Shown: positions 43,648 through 52,185 of the stretch, one piece after another
Layout of the letters: each line of letters begins with the position of its first letter
Numbering within the stretch: position 1 is the stretch's first letter
Source: Pseudoduganella umbonata
GTDB taxonomy: Bacteria > Pseudomonadota > Gammaproteobacteria > Burkholderiales > Burkholderiaceae_D
Assembly: GCF_014192225.1 (NCBI RefSeq)
Contig: NZ_JACHXS010000011.1
Coordinates: 217,865 to 281,864, forward strand
Direction: 5' to 3'
DNA length: 64,000 nt
The notes under the pieces: generated by a model
What the model was told of the DNA's origin: nothing
Database searches by the model: none
Seen by the model: only the letters and a program-made list of their open reading frames with translations
Program-made: the position numbers and the translations under genes

Positions 43648-44100
43648 ATGAAGGTGCTGGTCTTCCACATCGGCGCTGACCGCTACGGGCTGCCGCTGAC
43701 GGCAATCCGGCGCGTGCTGCCGCTGATGGCCCTGAAGGCCTTGCCCGGCGCACCGGCAGCGGTGGCCGGGCTGATGAACCTGCACGGCGCCGGCATTCCC
43801 GTCATCGATATCAGCATGCTGGCCAGCAATGCCGGCGCCGCACGCCGGATGGACACGCGCATCGTGCTGGTCGATTACACCGGGCCCGACGGCATGGCGC
43901 ACGCGCTTGGCCTGGTGGCCGAACGCGTGCAGGGCGTGCAGGATGTCGACGACGCCGCGCTGGCTCCGGCCGGCGTGCTGGCCGCGCCCTTCCTCGATCG
44001 CGTGGCCGGCGACGGCAAAGGCATCGTGCAACTGGTGGAGCCGGATCGCATGCTGCCCGATGCATTGCGCGCCCTGCTGTTCCAGGGCGATCCGCGATGA
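43648..44100 (+). CDS. wspB: CheW-like coupling protein WspB
   Basis: This 150-aa single CheW domain links the receptor to the CheA-type kinase. Family pattern: LVFHIGADRYGLPLTAIRRVLPL at the start, GLMNLHGAGIPVIDI in the middle (the standard xGxxxxxGxxxPvxDl block) and VQLVEPDRML near the end. Its position as second gene, with an ATGA overlap to the CheR gene, matches wspB of Pseudomonas. It shows little similarity to the other CheW of the operon (wspD), as expected for two distinct couplers. Confidence 0.92.
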   Translation: MKVLVFHIGADRYGLPLTAIRRVLPLMALKALPGAPAAVAGLMNLHGAGIPVIDISMLASNAGAARRMDTRIVLVDYTGPDGMAHALGLVAERVQGVQDVDDAALAPAGVLAAPFLDRVAGDGKGIVQLVEPDRMLPDALRALLFQGDPR

Positions 44101-45449
44101 ACACGCTGCAACGGCTGCGCACCGCCACGGGAATGAACCTGAGCGTCGAGACCGTCGAGCGGGCGATACTCGGCCGGATGGCGGCCACCGGCGTTGCCGA
44201 CCGCCAGCAGTACGACGCGTCGATCGACGAGACCGAACTGGCGGCGCTGGTGGAACTGGTGGTGGTGCCGGAATCGTGGCTGTTCCGCGATCCGCAGGCA
44301 TTCGCCGTGGCCGCGGCCTATGCGCAGCGGCGCCTGGCGACCGGCGAACGGCAGTTGCTGCGCATGCTGTCGATCCCGTGTGCCGGCGGCGAAGAGCCGT
44401 ACACGCTGGCGATGGCGCTCGCCGATGCCGGCGTGCCGCCGACCGCGTTCGCGATCGATGCCGTCGACCTGTCCACCGCGTGCATTGCCCGCGCCCAGGA
44501 AGGCCTGTACGGCCGCAATGCGTTCCGCGGCAAGGACCTGGCCTTTCGCGAGCGGCATTTCAGCCACGTGCAGGGCGACCTGTACCGGATCGAAGCCGGT
44601 TTGCGGCGGCGCATACGCTTCCGCCAGGGCAACCTGCTGACGACCGACCTGGCGCCGGCGCGCAGCTACGATGTGATTTTCTGCCGCAACCTGCTGATCT
44701 ATTTCGATGCGCCGACCACCGCCGCGGCGATCGCGCGGCTGGCCGCGCTGCTGGCCGACGACGGCGTACTGCTGGCCGGCTACGCCGAGGTCCCCTCGTT
44801 CGTGCAGAACGGCTTTACGCCGCTGCCCTATCGCCAGGCCTTCGCGCTGCGAAAGGATGGCGCGCCGGAGGACGGTCCCTACGCCGGCTTGCCTTTGCCG
44901 GTGAACGAGAGTGCCGCCGAGCGGCGCGCGCGCCCGCAGCCGGCGAACCAGCCGCGCGACCGGCGGGCCATGCCGCGCCCACCCGCCGCGGTGACCGCGG
45001 CGCCGGTCCATGTCATTGCCCGGCGCGCATCTCTTCCACCGCAGCCGCCGCCACCACCTCCACCACCTCCAGGGCAACCACCAGCGCGACCGCCAGCGGT
45101 AGCGGCGTCGGCACAGGCCGGCACGCTGTCCGAAGCAAGCCGGCTTGCCGACCAGGGCCAGCCCCGCGAAGCGGAAGCGCTGTGCCGCGCGCTGGCGGCG
45201 CGCGAGCCGGACAATGCCGGCGCGTGGTTCCTGCTCGGCCTGCTCACCGAGGATGCCGCGCCGGCCGAGGCGCAAGCACACCTGCGGCGCTGCATCTACC
45301 TGGCACCGGACCACTACGACGCGCTGTGCCACCTGGCGCTGCTGGCGGAACGCCAGGGCGATGCGGCGGCACGCGATAACCTGCAGGAGCGCGCCGCGCG
45401 CGTGTGGCGGCGCAAGGCCGGCCAGGCAGGAGAGAAGGCAGAACCATGA
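44097..45449 (+). CDS. wspC: CheR methyltransferase with TPR tail, WspC
   Basis: This 450-aa protein methylates glutamates of WspA using S-adenosylmethionine. The N-terminal CheR all-helical domain and SAM-binding domain cover about 1-270 (ESWLFRDPQAF, SIPCAGGEEPYTLAM, IFCRNLLIYFD, and the final GYAEVPSF). A proline-rich linker with nine consecutive Pro (about 310-330) leads to two or three TPR units (about 345-435, AWFLLGLLTEDAAPAEAQAHLRR). The TPR tail is the mark of WspC-type CheR proteins. Both ends overlap neighbouring genes by ATGA. Confidence 0.94.
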   Translation: MNTLQRLRTATGMNLSVETVERAILGRMAATGVADRQQYDASIDETELAALVELVVVPESWLFRDPQAFAVAAAYAQRRLATGERQLLRMLSIPCAGGEEPYTLAMALADAGVPPTAFAIDAVDLSTACIARAQEGLYGRNAFRGKDLAFRERHFSHVQGDLYRIEAGLRRRIRFRQGNLLTTDLAPARSYDVIFCRNLLIYFDAPTTAAAIARLAALLADDGVLLAGYAEVPSFVQNGFTPLPYRQAFALRKDGAPEDGPYAGLPLPVNESAAERRARPQPANQPRDRRAMPRPPAAVTAAPVHVIARRASLPPQPPPPPPPPPGQPPARPPAVAASAQAGTLSEASRLADQGQPREAEALCRALAAREPDNAGAWFLLGLLTEDAAPAEAQAHLRRCIYLAPDHYDALCHLALLAERQGDAAARDNLQERAARVWRRKAGQAGEKAEP

Positions 45450-46033
45450 ACAGGACCATGAATACAGTCGCACCACAGGAACAGCGCCGGCGCAGCACGG
45501 ACGGCGCCATCGACGACGCCTACCTGCACGCGTGGGCCGAACATTTCCGCGCCCCGCTCGCCGGCAGCGAGATCGCCGACGCCTCGGCCGTGGCATTCCG
45601 CATCGGCGCCGAATGGCTGGCGCTGCCGACCTCCATGCTGCTGCGCGTCGCGCCCCATGTGCTCCCGCACCGGGTACCGCACCGCGGCGCGCGCGGCCTG
45701 CGCGGCATCGTCAACGTTGGCGGGCAGCTGTACCCATGCATCGCACTGGCCGACCTGCTCGGCATCGACGCCGAGGGCGGCAGCGCGCGTACCGGCCGCC
45801 ATACGTTCGCGCGGCTGCTGCTGGTGCAGTGGGAGACCCGCGCCTTCGCGCTGCCGGTGGCCGACCTGCACGGCATCGTGCGCTATGCCGAAAGCCGCGT
45901 GCAGCCGCCGGCGGCAACCATCAACAAAGGCGTGCAGCGCTACCTGTCCGGCGTGGTGGCCGAAGGCGACATGCGCGTCGGGCTGCTGGACGCGGCATTG
46001 CTGGGACCACAGCTGGCGAGGGCATTGCGATGA
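45446..46033 (+). CDS. wspD: CheW-like coupling protein WspD
   Basis: This is a 195-aa second CheW coupler. About 50 extra N-terminal residues precede the domain, containing DDAYLHAWAEHFRAPL. The domain itself has AFRIGAEWLALPTSML, GLRGIVNVGGQLYPCIAL and LPVADLHGIVRY. The ATG at 45446 overlaps the wspC stop (ATGA). It couples WspA arrays and WspE as in Pseudomonas; having both WspB and WspD is the normal set. Confidence 0.93.
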   Translation: MNRTMNTVAPQEQRRRSTDGAIDDAYLHAWAEHFRAPLAGSEIADASAVAFRIGAEWLALPTSMLLRVAPHVLPHRVPHRGARGLRGIVNVGGQLYPCIALADLLGIDAEGGSARTGRHTFARLLLVQWETRAFALPVADLHGIVRYAESRVQPPAATINKGVQRYLSGVVAEGDMRVGLLDAALLGPQLARALR

Positions 46034-48360
46034 GCGAACCGCGCGCACCCGACGGCGACCTGTCGCAGTTTTCGATGCTGGAACTGTTCCGCATGGAGGC
46101 GGAGAGCCAGACGCAGTCACTGACGGACTGCCTGCTGTCGGTGGAACGCCATGCCGATCCGGCAGCCCTGGAGGCGATGATGCGGGCGGCCCATTCGATC
46201 AAGGGCGCCGCCGCCATCGTCGGGCTGGATGTGATCGTGCAGCTGTCGCACGGCATGGAGGATGCGTTCATCGCGGCCCAGCATGGCTTGCTGAAACTGA
46301 GCCCGAACCGCGTCGACGTGCTGCTGGCCGGCGTGGACCTGATCGTGCAATGCTCGCACCTGCAGGAAAGCGGCCTGCAAGAGTGGCTGGCCACGCAGGG
46401 CGACACGATCCGGCGCACGATGGATGCGATCCGCGGAATCGCCTTTCTGCCCGAGCCGGTGGCGGCGTCGCCCGCCCCGGCGCCCCTCCCGCCTGCAACG
46501 TTCACGCCTCCTGCAACGTTCACGCCTCCTGCAACCTTTGCGCCTCCTGCACCTGTTGCACCAGTTGCGCATGCCGCCGCGGTGCCGGAACCGGCGCCCG
46601 AACCGGCCGCTCCGGCCGACACACCGGCGCCGCGCGGGAAGCCGGTCGTGCAATCGGACCGGCTGCTGTCGCTGGCCGGCGAGGCGCGTATCGCCGCGCA
46701 CCAGATGCAGCCGCTGATCCAGGCGATGCAGCGCCACAAGCGCCACCAGGCCGCGCTGTTCACCGCCCTGGACGAACTGCAGGAAGCGATCGGCCGCAGC
46801 GGCGACCCTGCGCTGCGCGAAAAGGTGGCGCAGGTCGTGCACCGCGGCCAGCCGCTGAAGCAGTTCATCCTGGCGCACCTGGTCGACATGGAGCAGTATG
46901 AACGCCGGCTGCTGAACGTGACCCAGGGCCTGGTCGACGAAGTGCTGGTACTGCGCATGCGGCCGTTCCGGGACGGGGTCCATCATTTCCCGCGCATGGT
47001 GCGCGACCTTTCCCGCAGCCTTGGCAAGGATGTCAGGCTGGAGATCCGCGGCGAGGACACGCTGGTCGACCGCGACATCCTGGCCCGCATCGAAAGCCCG
47101 CTGAACCACATGCTGCGCAATGCCGTGGACCACGGCATCGAAGCGCCAGACGCGCGCGCGCGGGCCGGCAAGGCGCCGCACGGCACCATCGTGCTCGAGG
47201 CGCGGCACCGGGCCGGCATGCTGAACATCGAAATCCGCGACGACGGCGGCGGTGTCGATCCGGAGCGCATCCGCGCCGCCGTGGTGGCGCGCCGCATGGC
47301 CGCGCAGGCGATGGCCGACACCATGTCGCATGCGGAGCTGATGCAGTTCCTGTTCCTGCCGGCGTTCAGCCTGAAGAACGAGGTGACGGAGATTTCCGGC
47401 CGCGGCGTGGGCCTCGATATCGTGCACGACACGATCCGCGATCAGAACGGCACCGTGCGGCTGGAATCGGTGCCGGGACATGGCTTCCATACCCACATCA
47501 CCCTGCCGCTGACGCAGTCGATCGTGCGCTCGCTGGTGGTGGACATCGGCGGCGAGGCTTACGCGCTGCCGATCGTCAAGGTGGAGCGGGTGCTCCAGCT
47601 GCCGCGCGTGGCCGTCCACACGCTGGAAAGCAAGCAGTTCTTCGAATTCGAAGGCGAGAACGTGGGGCTGGTCTCGGCCGCGCAGGTGCTCGAACTGGGC
47701 GAGATGATGCCCCAGGAACTGCTTCCCGTCATCGTGGTGGGGACCGGCGCCCACCGCTACGGGCTGGTGGTCGACGCCATTCGCGGCGAGCATAGCCTGG
47801 CGGTGCACAGTATCGATCCCGTGTTCGGCAAGCTGCGCGACATCTCCGCCGCGGCCCTGTTGAACAATGGCGAACCGGTGCTGATCCTGGACGTTTCCGA
47901 CCTGCTGATGTCGATCGATAAATTGCTGGCCGAAGGCGGCCTGCACCAACTGGCGCGCGGCGGCAACGCGGCAAGGCGTAGAATGAAACGCATTCTCGTC
48001 GTCGACGATTCGCTGACCGTTCGCGAAATGGAACGCAAGCTGTTGTCCGGCCGGGGCTTCGAAGTCGACATCGCGGTCGACGGCATGGATGGCTGGAACG
48101 CGGCACGCTCCGGCGACTATGACCTTGTCATCACGGACGTCGACATGCCGCGCATGGACGGCATCGAACTCGTCAACCTGATCAAGAAGGACCCGCATTT
48201 GCATACGCTGCCCGTGATGATCGTGTCATACAAGGACCGGCCCGAAGACCGCGCGCGCGGCCTCGCCGCCGGTGCCGACTACTACCTCACGAAAGGCAGT
48301 TTCCACGACGAGACCCTGCTGGACGCGGTAGCCGACCTGATCGGGGATGCGTTCCGATGA
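46030..48360 (+). CDS. wspE: CheA-type hybrid histidine kinase WspE
   Basis: This 776-aa hybrid kinase phosphorylates WspR and WspF. The Hpt domain has His55 in MRAAHSIKGAAAIVGL. A Pro/Ala-rich linker with PPATFT repeats follows (about 145-205). Next are the dimerisation domain, the ATPase domain (NHMLRNAVDHGIE, DDGGGVDP and GRGVGLDIVHD) and a CheW-like domain (ALPIVKVERVLQL). The C-terminal receiver domain (about 648-770) has ILVVDDS and the acceptor Asp703 in ITDVDMP. The CheA-receiver fusion is the WspE architecture. Starts and ends overlap wspD and wspF by ATGA. Confidence 0.96.
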   Translation: MSEPRAPDGDLSQFSMLELFRMEAESQTQSLTDCLLSVERHADPAALEAMMRAAHSIKGAAAIVGLDVIVQLSHGMEDAFIAAQHGLLKLSPNRVDVLLAGVDLIVQCSHLQESGLQEWLATQGDTIRRTMDAIRGIAFLPEPVAASPAPAPLPPATFTPPATFTPPATFAPPAPVAPVAHAAAVPEPAPEPAAPADTPAPRGKPVVQSDRLLSLAGEARIAAHQMQPLIQAMQRHKRHQAALFTALDELQEAIGRSGDPALREKVAQVVHRGQPLKQFILAHLVDMEQYERRLLNVTQGLVDEVLVLRMRPFRDGVHHFPRMVRDLSRSLGKDVRLEIRGEDTLVDRDILARIESPLNHMLRNAVDHGIEAPDARARAGKAPHGTIVLEARHRAGMLNIEIRDDGGGVDPERIRAAVVARRMAAQAMADTMSHAELMQFLFLPAFSLKNEVTEISGRGVGLDIVHDTIRDQNGTVRLESVPGHGFHTHITLPLTQSIVRSLVVDIGGEAYALPIVKVERVLQLPRVAVHTLESKQFFEFEGENVGLVSAAQVLELGEMMPQELLPVIVVGTGAHRYGLVVDAIRGEHSLAVHSIDPVFGKLRDISAAALLNNGEPVLILDVSDLLMSIDKLLAEGGLHQLARGGNAARRRMKRILVVDDSLTVREMERKLLSGRGFEVDIAVDGMDGWNAARSGDYDLVITDVDMPRMDGIELVNLIKKDPHLHTLPVMIVSYKDRPEDRARGLAAGADYYLTKGSFHDETLLDAVADLIGDAFR
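46489..46560. repeat. Four 18-bp in-frame repeats in the wspE linker
   Basis: Four consecutive 18-bp units encode PPATFT, PPATFT, PPATFA and PPAPVA (residues 154-177). They lengthen the flexible linker between the Hpt and dimerisation domains and could vary in number between strains. Confidence 0.88.
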
Positions 48361-49376
48361 AAATCGGTATCGCCAACGATGTCGCGATGGCGGCGGAAGC
48401 GCTGCGCCGCGTGATTGCCGGCACCAAGCTGCACCAGGTGCTGTGGATCGCACGTACCGGCCTGGAGGCCGTGCGCATGTGCGCCGAAAACCGGCCGGAC
48501 CTGGTGCTGATGGACCTGAACATGCCCGAACTCGATGGCGTGGAGGCGACGCGCCGCATCATGGCCGAATCGCCATGCGCGATCCTGGTCGTCACTGGCC
48601 GGCCGCAGGACAGCGTCAACCAGGTGTTCCGTGCGCTCGGCGCGGGCGCGCTGGACGTCACCGCGACACCGATCCTGATTCCAGGCCACGACCAGGGCGC
48701 GGCCCAGTTGCTGGCCAAGCTGCGCACGATGGAAAAGCTGATCCGGCACAGCGGCGGCCTGCAACCGCGTTCCGCCACGCCGGCCATCGAGCGGGCTGTG
48801 CCTGGACTACGCTCGCTGGTGGCGATCGGCGCCTCGACCGGCGGCCCGGTGGCGGTGGCGCGCATCCTGGCCGGCTGGCAGGCACCGCCCGAATGTGCGA
48901 TCGTGGTCGTGCAGCACATCGACGAAAACTTCGCCGATCACTTCGCCAAATGGCTGGGCGACCAGCTGACAATGCCGGTCCGCCCCATCGAACACGGCGA
49001 TCCATTGATGGGCGGCACGGTAATGATTGCTAAAAGTAACGACCATTTGATACTGGATGAAAATCACCAACTGGGTTACGATGCTGTGCCGAAAGATTAT
49101 GCCTACCGGCCGTCGGTCGACGTCTTCTTCCGCTGCGTGGCGCGGCACTGGCGCGACGATGCGGTTGGCATCCTGCTGACCGGCATGGGCCGCGATGGCG
49201 GCGAAGGCTTGCTGGCCATGCGCCGGGCCGGCAAGACCACGGTCGCCCAGGACCAGGCCAGCAGTGCCGTGTACGGCATGCCACGCGCGGCCGCCGAACT
49301 CGATGCGGCGCAGCTGATCCTGCCGCTGGATAAAATAGGCCCGTTTTTACGTAATACCACTGGAGGCAAGTCCTAG
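48357..49376 (+). CDS. wspF: CheB-type methylesterase WspF
   Basis: This 339-aa response regulator removes methyl groups from WspA and so damps Wsp signalling. The receiver domain (about 1-120) has the phospho-Asp in LVLMDLNMPELDG. The CheB catalytic domain (about 150-335) has the Ser in GASTGGP, the His in VVQHIDENF and the Asp in LLTGMGRDGGEG, so the triad is complete. In Pseudomonas, loss of wspF locks the system on and gives wrinkly, biofilm-forming colonies; this copy looks intact. The start overlaps the wspE stop by ATGA. Confidence 0.95.
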   Translation: MKIGIANDVAMAAEALRRVIAGTKLHQVLWIARTGLEAVRMCAENRPDLVLMDLNMPELDGVEATRRIMAESPCAILVVTGRPQDSVNQVFRALGAGALDVTATPILIPGHDQGAAQLLAKLRTMEKLIRHSGGLQPRSATPAIERAVPGLRSLVAIGASTGGPVAVARILAGWQAPPECAIVVVQHIDENFADHFAKWLGDQLTMPVRPIEHGDPLMGGTVMIAKSNDHLILDENHQLGYDAVPKDYAYRPSVDVFFRCVARHWRDDAVGILLTGMGRDGGEGLLAMRRAGKTTVAQDQASSAVYGMPRAAAELDAAQLILPLDKIGPFLRNTTGGKS

Positions 49377-49436
49377 GGAAGCAAACCCTGAACGCCGCCA
49401 GCGTTCAACCGTTGTATCAACCCTTAGGAACGCCCG

Positions 49437-50450
49437 ATGTCCCAGGCCTTCACCGCTGGCGCGGAACCGGAATTTTCTCTCACCACCTTCAAGGTGCGCG
49501 TGCTGCTGGTCGACGACCAGTTGCTGGTCGTCGAAGCGGTGCGCCGCATGCTGTCCGACCAGCCCGACATCGAATTTCATTTCGTCACCAATCCGGCCGC
49601 CGCCATCGATTGCGCAGAGCGCCTGCAACCGACCGTGATCCTGCAGGACCTGGTCATGCCGGGCTGGGATGGTTTCGACCTGATCCGCCGTTACCGCGCC
49701 AGCGCGCAGCTCGAGCACGTGCCCGTGATCGTGCTGTCGGCGCGCGACGAAGCGGCCTCGAAGGCGCATGGCTTCGCCGTCGGTGCCAACGACTACCTGG
49801 TCAAGCTGCCCGACCGCCTGGAACTGCTGGCGCGCGTGCGCTATCACTCGGGCGCCTATATCAGCCGCCTGCAGCGCGACGAAGCGTTCCGTTTCCTGCG
49901 CGAGAGCCAGAAACACCTGGCCGAGGCCAACATCGAATTGCAGAAGCTGGCGGCGCTGGACAGTCTGACCGGCATCGCCAACCGCCGACGTTTCGATGAA
50001 ACGCTGCATCACGAATGGCAGCGCGCCCAGCGCGAGCGCCGGCCGCTGTCGCTGCTGCTGTGCGATATCGATTGCTTCAAGCTGTATAACGACACGTTCG
50101 GCCACCTGGCCGGCGACCTGTGCCTGAAGAAGGCGGCGGCCGTGCTGACGGCTTGCCTGAAGCGCCCGGCCGACCTGGCGGCCCGCTACGGCGGCGAGGA
50201 ATTCGCGCTGGTGCTGCCCGACACGGATGAAGCCGGCGCGCGCAGCGTGGCCGAATATTGCCTGCGCGCGCTGGCCGAACTGGGCATCGACAACCCCCAG
50301 GCGCCGCACCGCATCGTGACGATGTCGATCGGCATGGCCACCCTGATACCCGCCAGCGGCACGGCGCCAGCCGACCTGGTGGAGTACGCCGACCGCGCGC
50401 TGTATTCGGCCAAGGGCGACGGCCGCAACCGCGCCAGCGGCGCATTCTGA
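49437..50450 (+). CDS. wspR: Receiver-GGDEF diguanylate cyclase WspR
   Basis: This 337-aa output protein makes c-di-GMP when phosphorylated by WspE. The receiver has LLVDDQ and acceptor Asp71 in ILQDLVMPGWDG. A coiled-coil linker (about 140-175) is followed by the GGDEF domain, with active site GGEEF at residues 252-256 and an intact inhibitory site Arg243-Pro-Ala-Asp246 five residues before it, so product inhibition is expected. The length and positions are close to P. aeruginosa WspR (Asp70, Arg242). It lies 60 bp after wspF with its own AGGA site, the only gap of this size inside the operon. Confidence 0.96.
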   Translation: MSQAFTAGAEPEFSLTTFKVRVLLVDDQLLVVEAVRRMLSDQPDIEFHFVTNPAAAIDCAERLQPTVILQDLVMPGWDGFDLIRRYRASAQLEHVPVIVLSARDEAASKAHGFAVGANDYLVKLPDRLELLARVRYHSGAYISRLQRDEAFRFLRESQKHLAEANIELQKLAALDSLTGIANRRRFDETLHHEWQRAQRERRPLSLLLCDIDCFKLYNDTFGHLAGDLCLKKAAAVLTACLKRPADLAARYGGEEFALVLPDTDEAGARSVAEYCLRALAELGIDNPQAPHRIVTMSIGMATLIPASGTAPADLVEYADRALYSAKGDGRNRASGAF

Positions 50451-50469
50451 CCGTTCCTCCTGGACGAAT

Positions 50470-51522
50470 CTAGACGAACACAGGCTCCGGTTCGAGCCGC
50501 ACCCCGTAGCGGTCCAGTACGTCGGCCTGGATGGCCTGCGCCAGGCGCTGCACGTCGGCCCCGCTGGCGCCGCCATTGTTGACGAGGACCAGCGCCTGCT
50601 TAGGATACACGCCGGCCGGGCCCAGGTTTCTTCCTTTCCAGCCGCACTGGTCGATCAGCCAGCCCGCGGCCAGCTTCACGCTACCGTCGTCCTGCCGGTG
50701 ATGCACCAGCGCGGGGTGGCGCTCCAGCAAGGCGGCACACTGCTGCGCACTGACCACGGGATTCTTGAAGAAGCTGCCGGCGTTGCCGATCACGGCGGGA
50801 TCCGGCAACTTGCGGCGCCGGATCGCGATGACGGCATCGGCCACCTGGCGGGGCGTCGGTTCGGCCACGCCCTCCCCGGTCCGCGCACTGGCCAGCGCAT
50901 TGTCCAGCTCCGTGGCCAGTTCGGCATAGCGCAGGTTCGGCCGCCACTCGCGCGGCAGCGCGAACGTGACATCGACGATAATCAGGCCGCGGCCGGCCGC
51001 GTGCTTGAACAGGCTGTCGCGGTAGGCGAAGCGGCAAGCGGCGCCGTCCAGGTTTGCCAGCGTTCCGGTAGCGGGATCGAATGCCGTTAGGCTGTGGAAG
51101 ACATCCCTGGTTTCCATGCCATAGGCGCCGATATTCTGGATCGGCGCGGCACCCACGGTGCCGGGAATCAGCGCCAGGTTTTCCAGGCCGCCGAGACCTT
51201 GCGCCAGCGTCCACTCCACGAAACCGTGCCAGTTCTCGCCCGCCTGTGCGCGCACCAGCACGTGTTCGCCACTGGCGCCGACAATCTCGCGCCCGCTGCT
51301 GGCCATGTGCAGCACCAGGCCGTCGAAGTCGCCCGTCAGCAGCAGGTTGCTGCCACCGCCCAGCACCAGGCGCGGCAATGCCGCCAGCCGCGGCTCGCCG
51401 AGCAGCGCCGCCAGCTGGTGCGCCGCCGTGATGCGAACGTAGTGCCGGGCGCGGGCGTCGATGCCGAAAGTGTTCAGGTCGCGCAGGGAAAAATCGTGCT
51501 GGAGGGTCGGTTCGGAAGGCAT
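50470..51522 (-). CDS. murB: UDP-N-acetylmuramate dehydrogenase
   Basis: This 350-aa FAD enzyme makes UDP-MurNAc in peptidoglycan synthesis. FAD-binding blocks are LVLGGGSNLLLTGDFDG and LIPGTVGAAPIQNIGAYG; the catalytic Ser is in NAGSFFKNP, and YAELATEL is the type-I MurB tyrosine loop. The C-terminal block SAGWLID-like (LAAGWLIDQCGWKG) is normal. The start at 51522 gives MPSEPTLQHDFSLRDLNTFGI; the frame is open further upstream but without MurB content. It is convergent with wspR (19-bp gap) and divergent from the YajQ gene. Confidence 0.97.
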   Translation of the reverse strand: MPSEPTLQHDFSLRDLNTFGIDARARHYVRITAAHQLAALLGEPRLAALPRLVLGGGSNLLLTGDFDGLVLHMASSGREIVGASGEHVLVRAQAGENWHGFVEWTLAQGLGGLENLALIPGTVGAAPIQNIGAYGMETRDVFHSLTAFDPATGTLANLDGAACRFAYRDSLFKHAAGRGLIIVDVTFALPREWRPNLRYAELATELDNALASARTGEGVAEPTPRQVADAVIAIRRRKLPDPAVIGNAGSFFKNPVVSAQQCAALLERHPALVHHRQDDGSVKLAAGWLIDQCGWKGRNLGPAGVYPKQALVLVNNGGASGADVQRLAQAIQADVLDRYGVRLEPEPVFV

Positions 51523-51666
51523 GGACGGCTGACTCGGTTTCTTGAATTTTGCTCGATTATAGAGGGGCGCGCGAAAAACGACCGACCGTTCGCAGCGCGC
51601 GTCCGTTAAAATGTCGCATCTTCGCGCGGCGTAGCCGCGAGCAACAAAAATTCGAAAGGAAACATC

Positions 51667-52152
51667 ATGCCATCGTTTGACGTCGTCTCCGAAGCGGACA
51701 TGATCGAGGTGCGCAACGCCGTCGACCAGTCCAACAAGGAAATCACCACCCGCTTCGACTTCAAGGGCAGCGACGCACGCGTTGAACAGAAAGAAAACGA
51801 CCTGACCGCGTTCGCCGATTCCGATTTCCAGCTGAACCAGGTGAAGGATGTGCTGACCAACAAGCTGGCCAAGCGCAAGGTCGACGTGCGCTTCCTCGAC
51901 GAAGGCAAGGTCGAGAAGATTGGCGGCGACAAGGTCAAGCAGGTCATCAAGGTCAAGAACGGCCTCGATTCCGACACGGCCAAGAAGATCACCAAGATCA
52001 TCAAGGAAAGCAAGATGAAGGTACAGGCCAGCATCCAGGGCGAATCGGTGCGGGTCACCGGCGCGAAGCGCGACGACCTGCAGGCCGCGATGGCGCTGCT
52101 GCGCAAGGAAGTGGCCGATACGCCGCTCGAGTTCAACAACTTCCGCGATTGA
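51667..52152 (+). CDS. YajQ-family nucleotide-binding protein
   Basis: This 161-aa protein has the two-ferredoxin-fold YajQ architecture, with the start MPSFDVVSEADMIEVRNAVDQ and blocks TTRFDFKGSDA, VEKIGGDKVKQVIKVKNG and MKVQASIQGESVRVTGAKRDDLQ. YajQ proteins of Xanthomonas and Pseudomonas bind c-di-GMP and affect transcription and virulence; E. coli YajQ binds nucleic acid. AAAGGA lies ahead of the ATG. It starts 145 bp from the divergent murB, and the next gene follows after 33 bp. Its closeness to the Wsp diguanylate cyclase is suggestive but not proof of a joint pathway. Confidence 0.95.
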   Translation: MPSFDVVSEADMIEVRNAVDQSNKEITTRFDFKGSDARVEQKENDLTAFADSDFQLNQVKDVLTNKLAKRKVDVRFLDEGKVEKIGGDKVKQVIKVKNGLDSDTAKKITKIIKESKMKVQASIQGESVRVTGAKRDDLQAAMALLRKEVADTPLEFNNFRD

Positions 52153-52185
52153 CCCGGCACCTGCCGGCAGTCCCAGAGGATAGCA

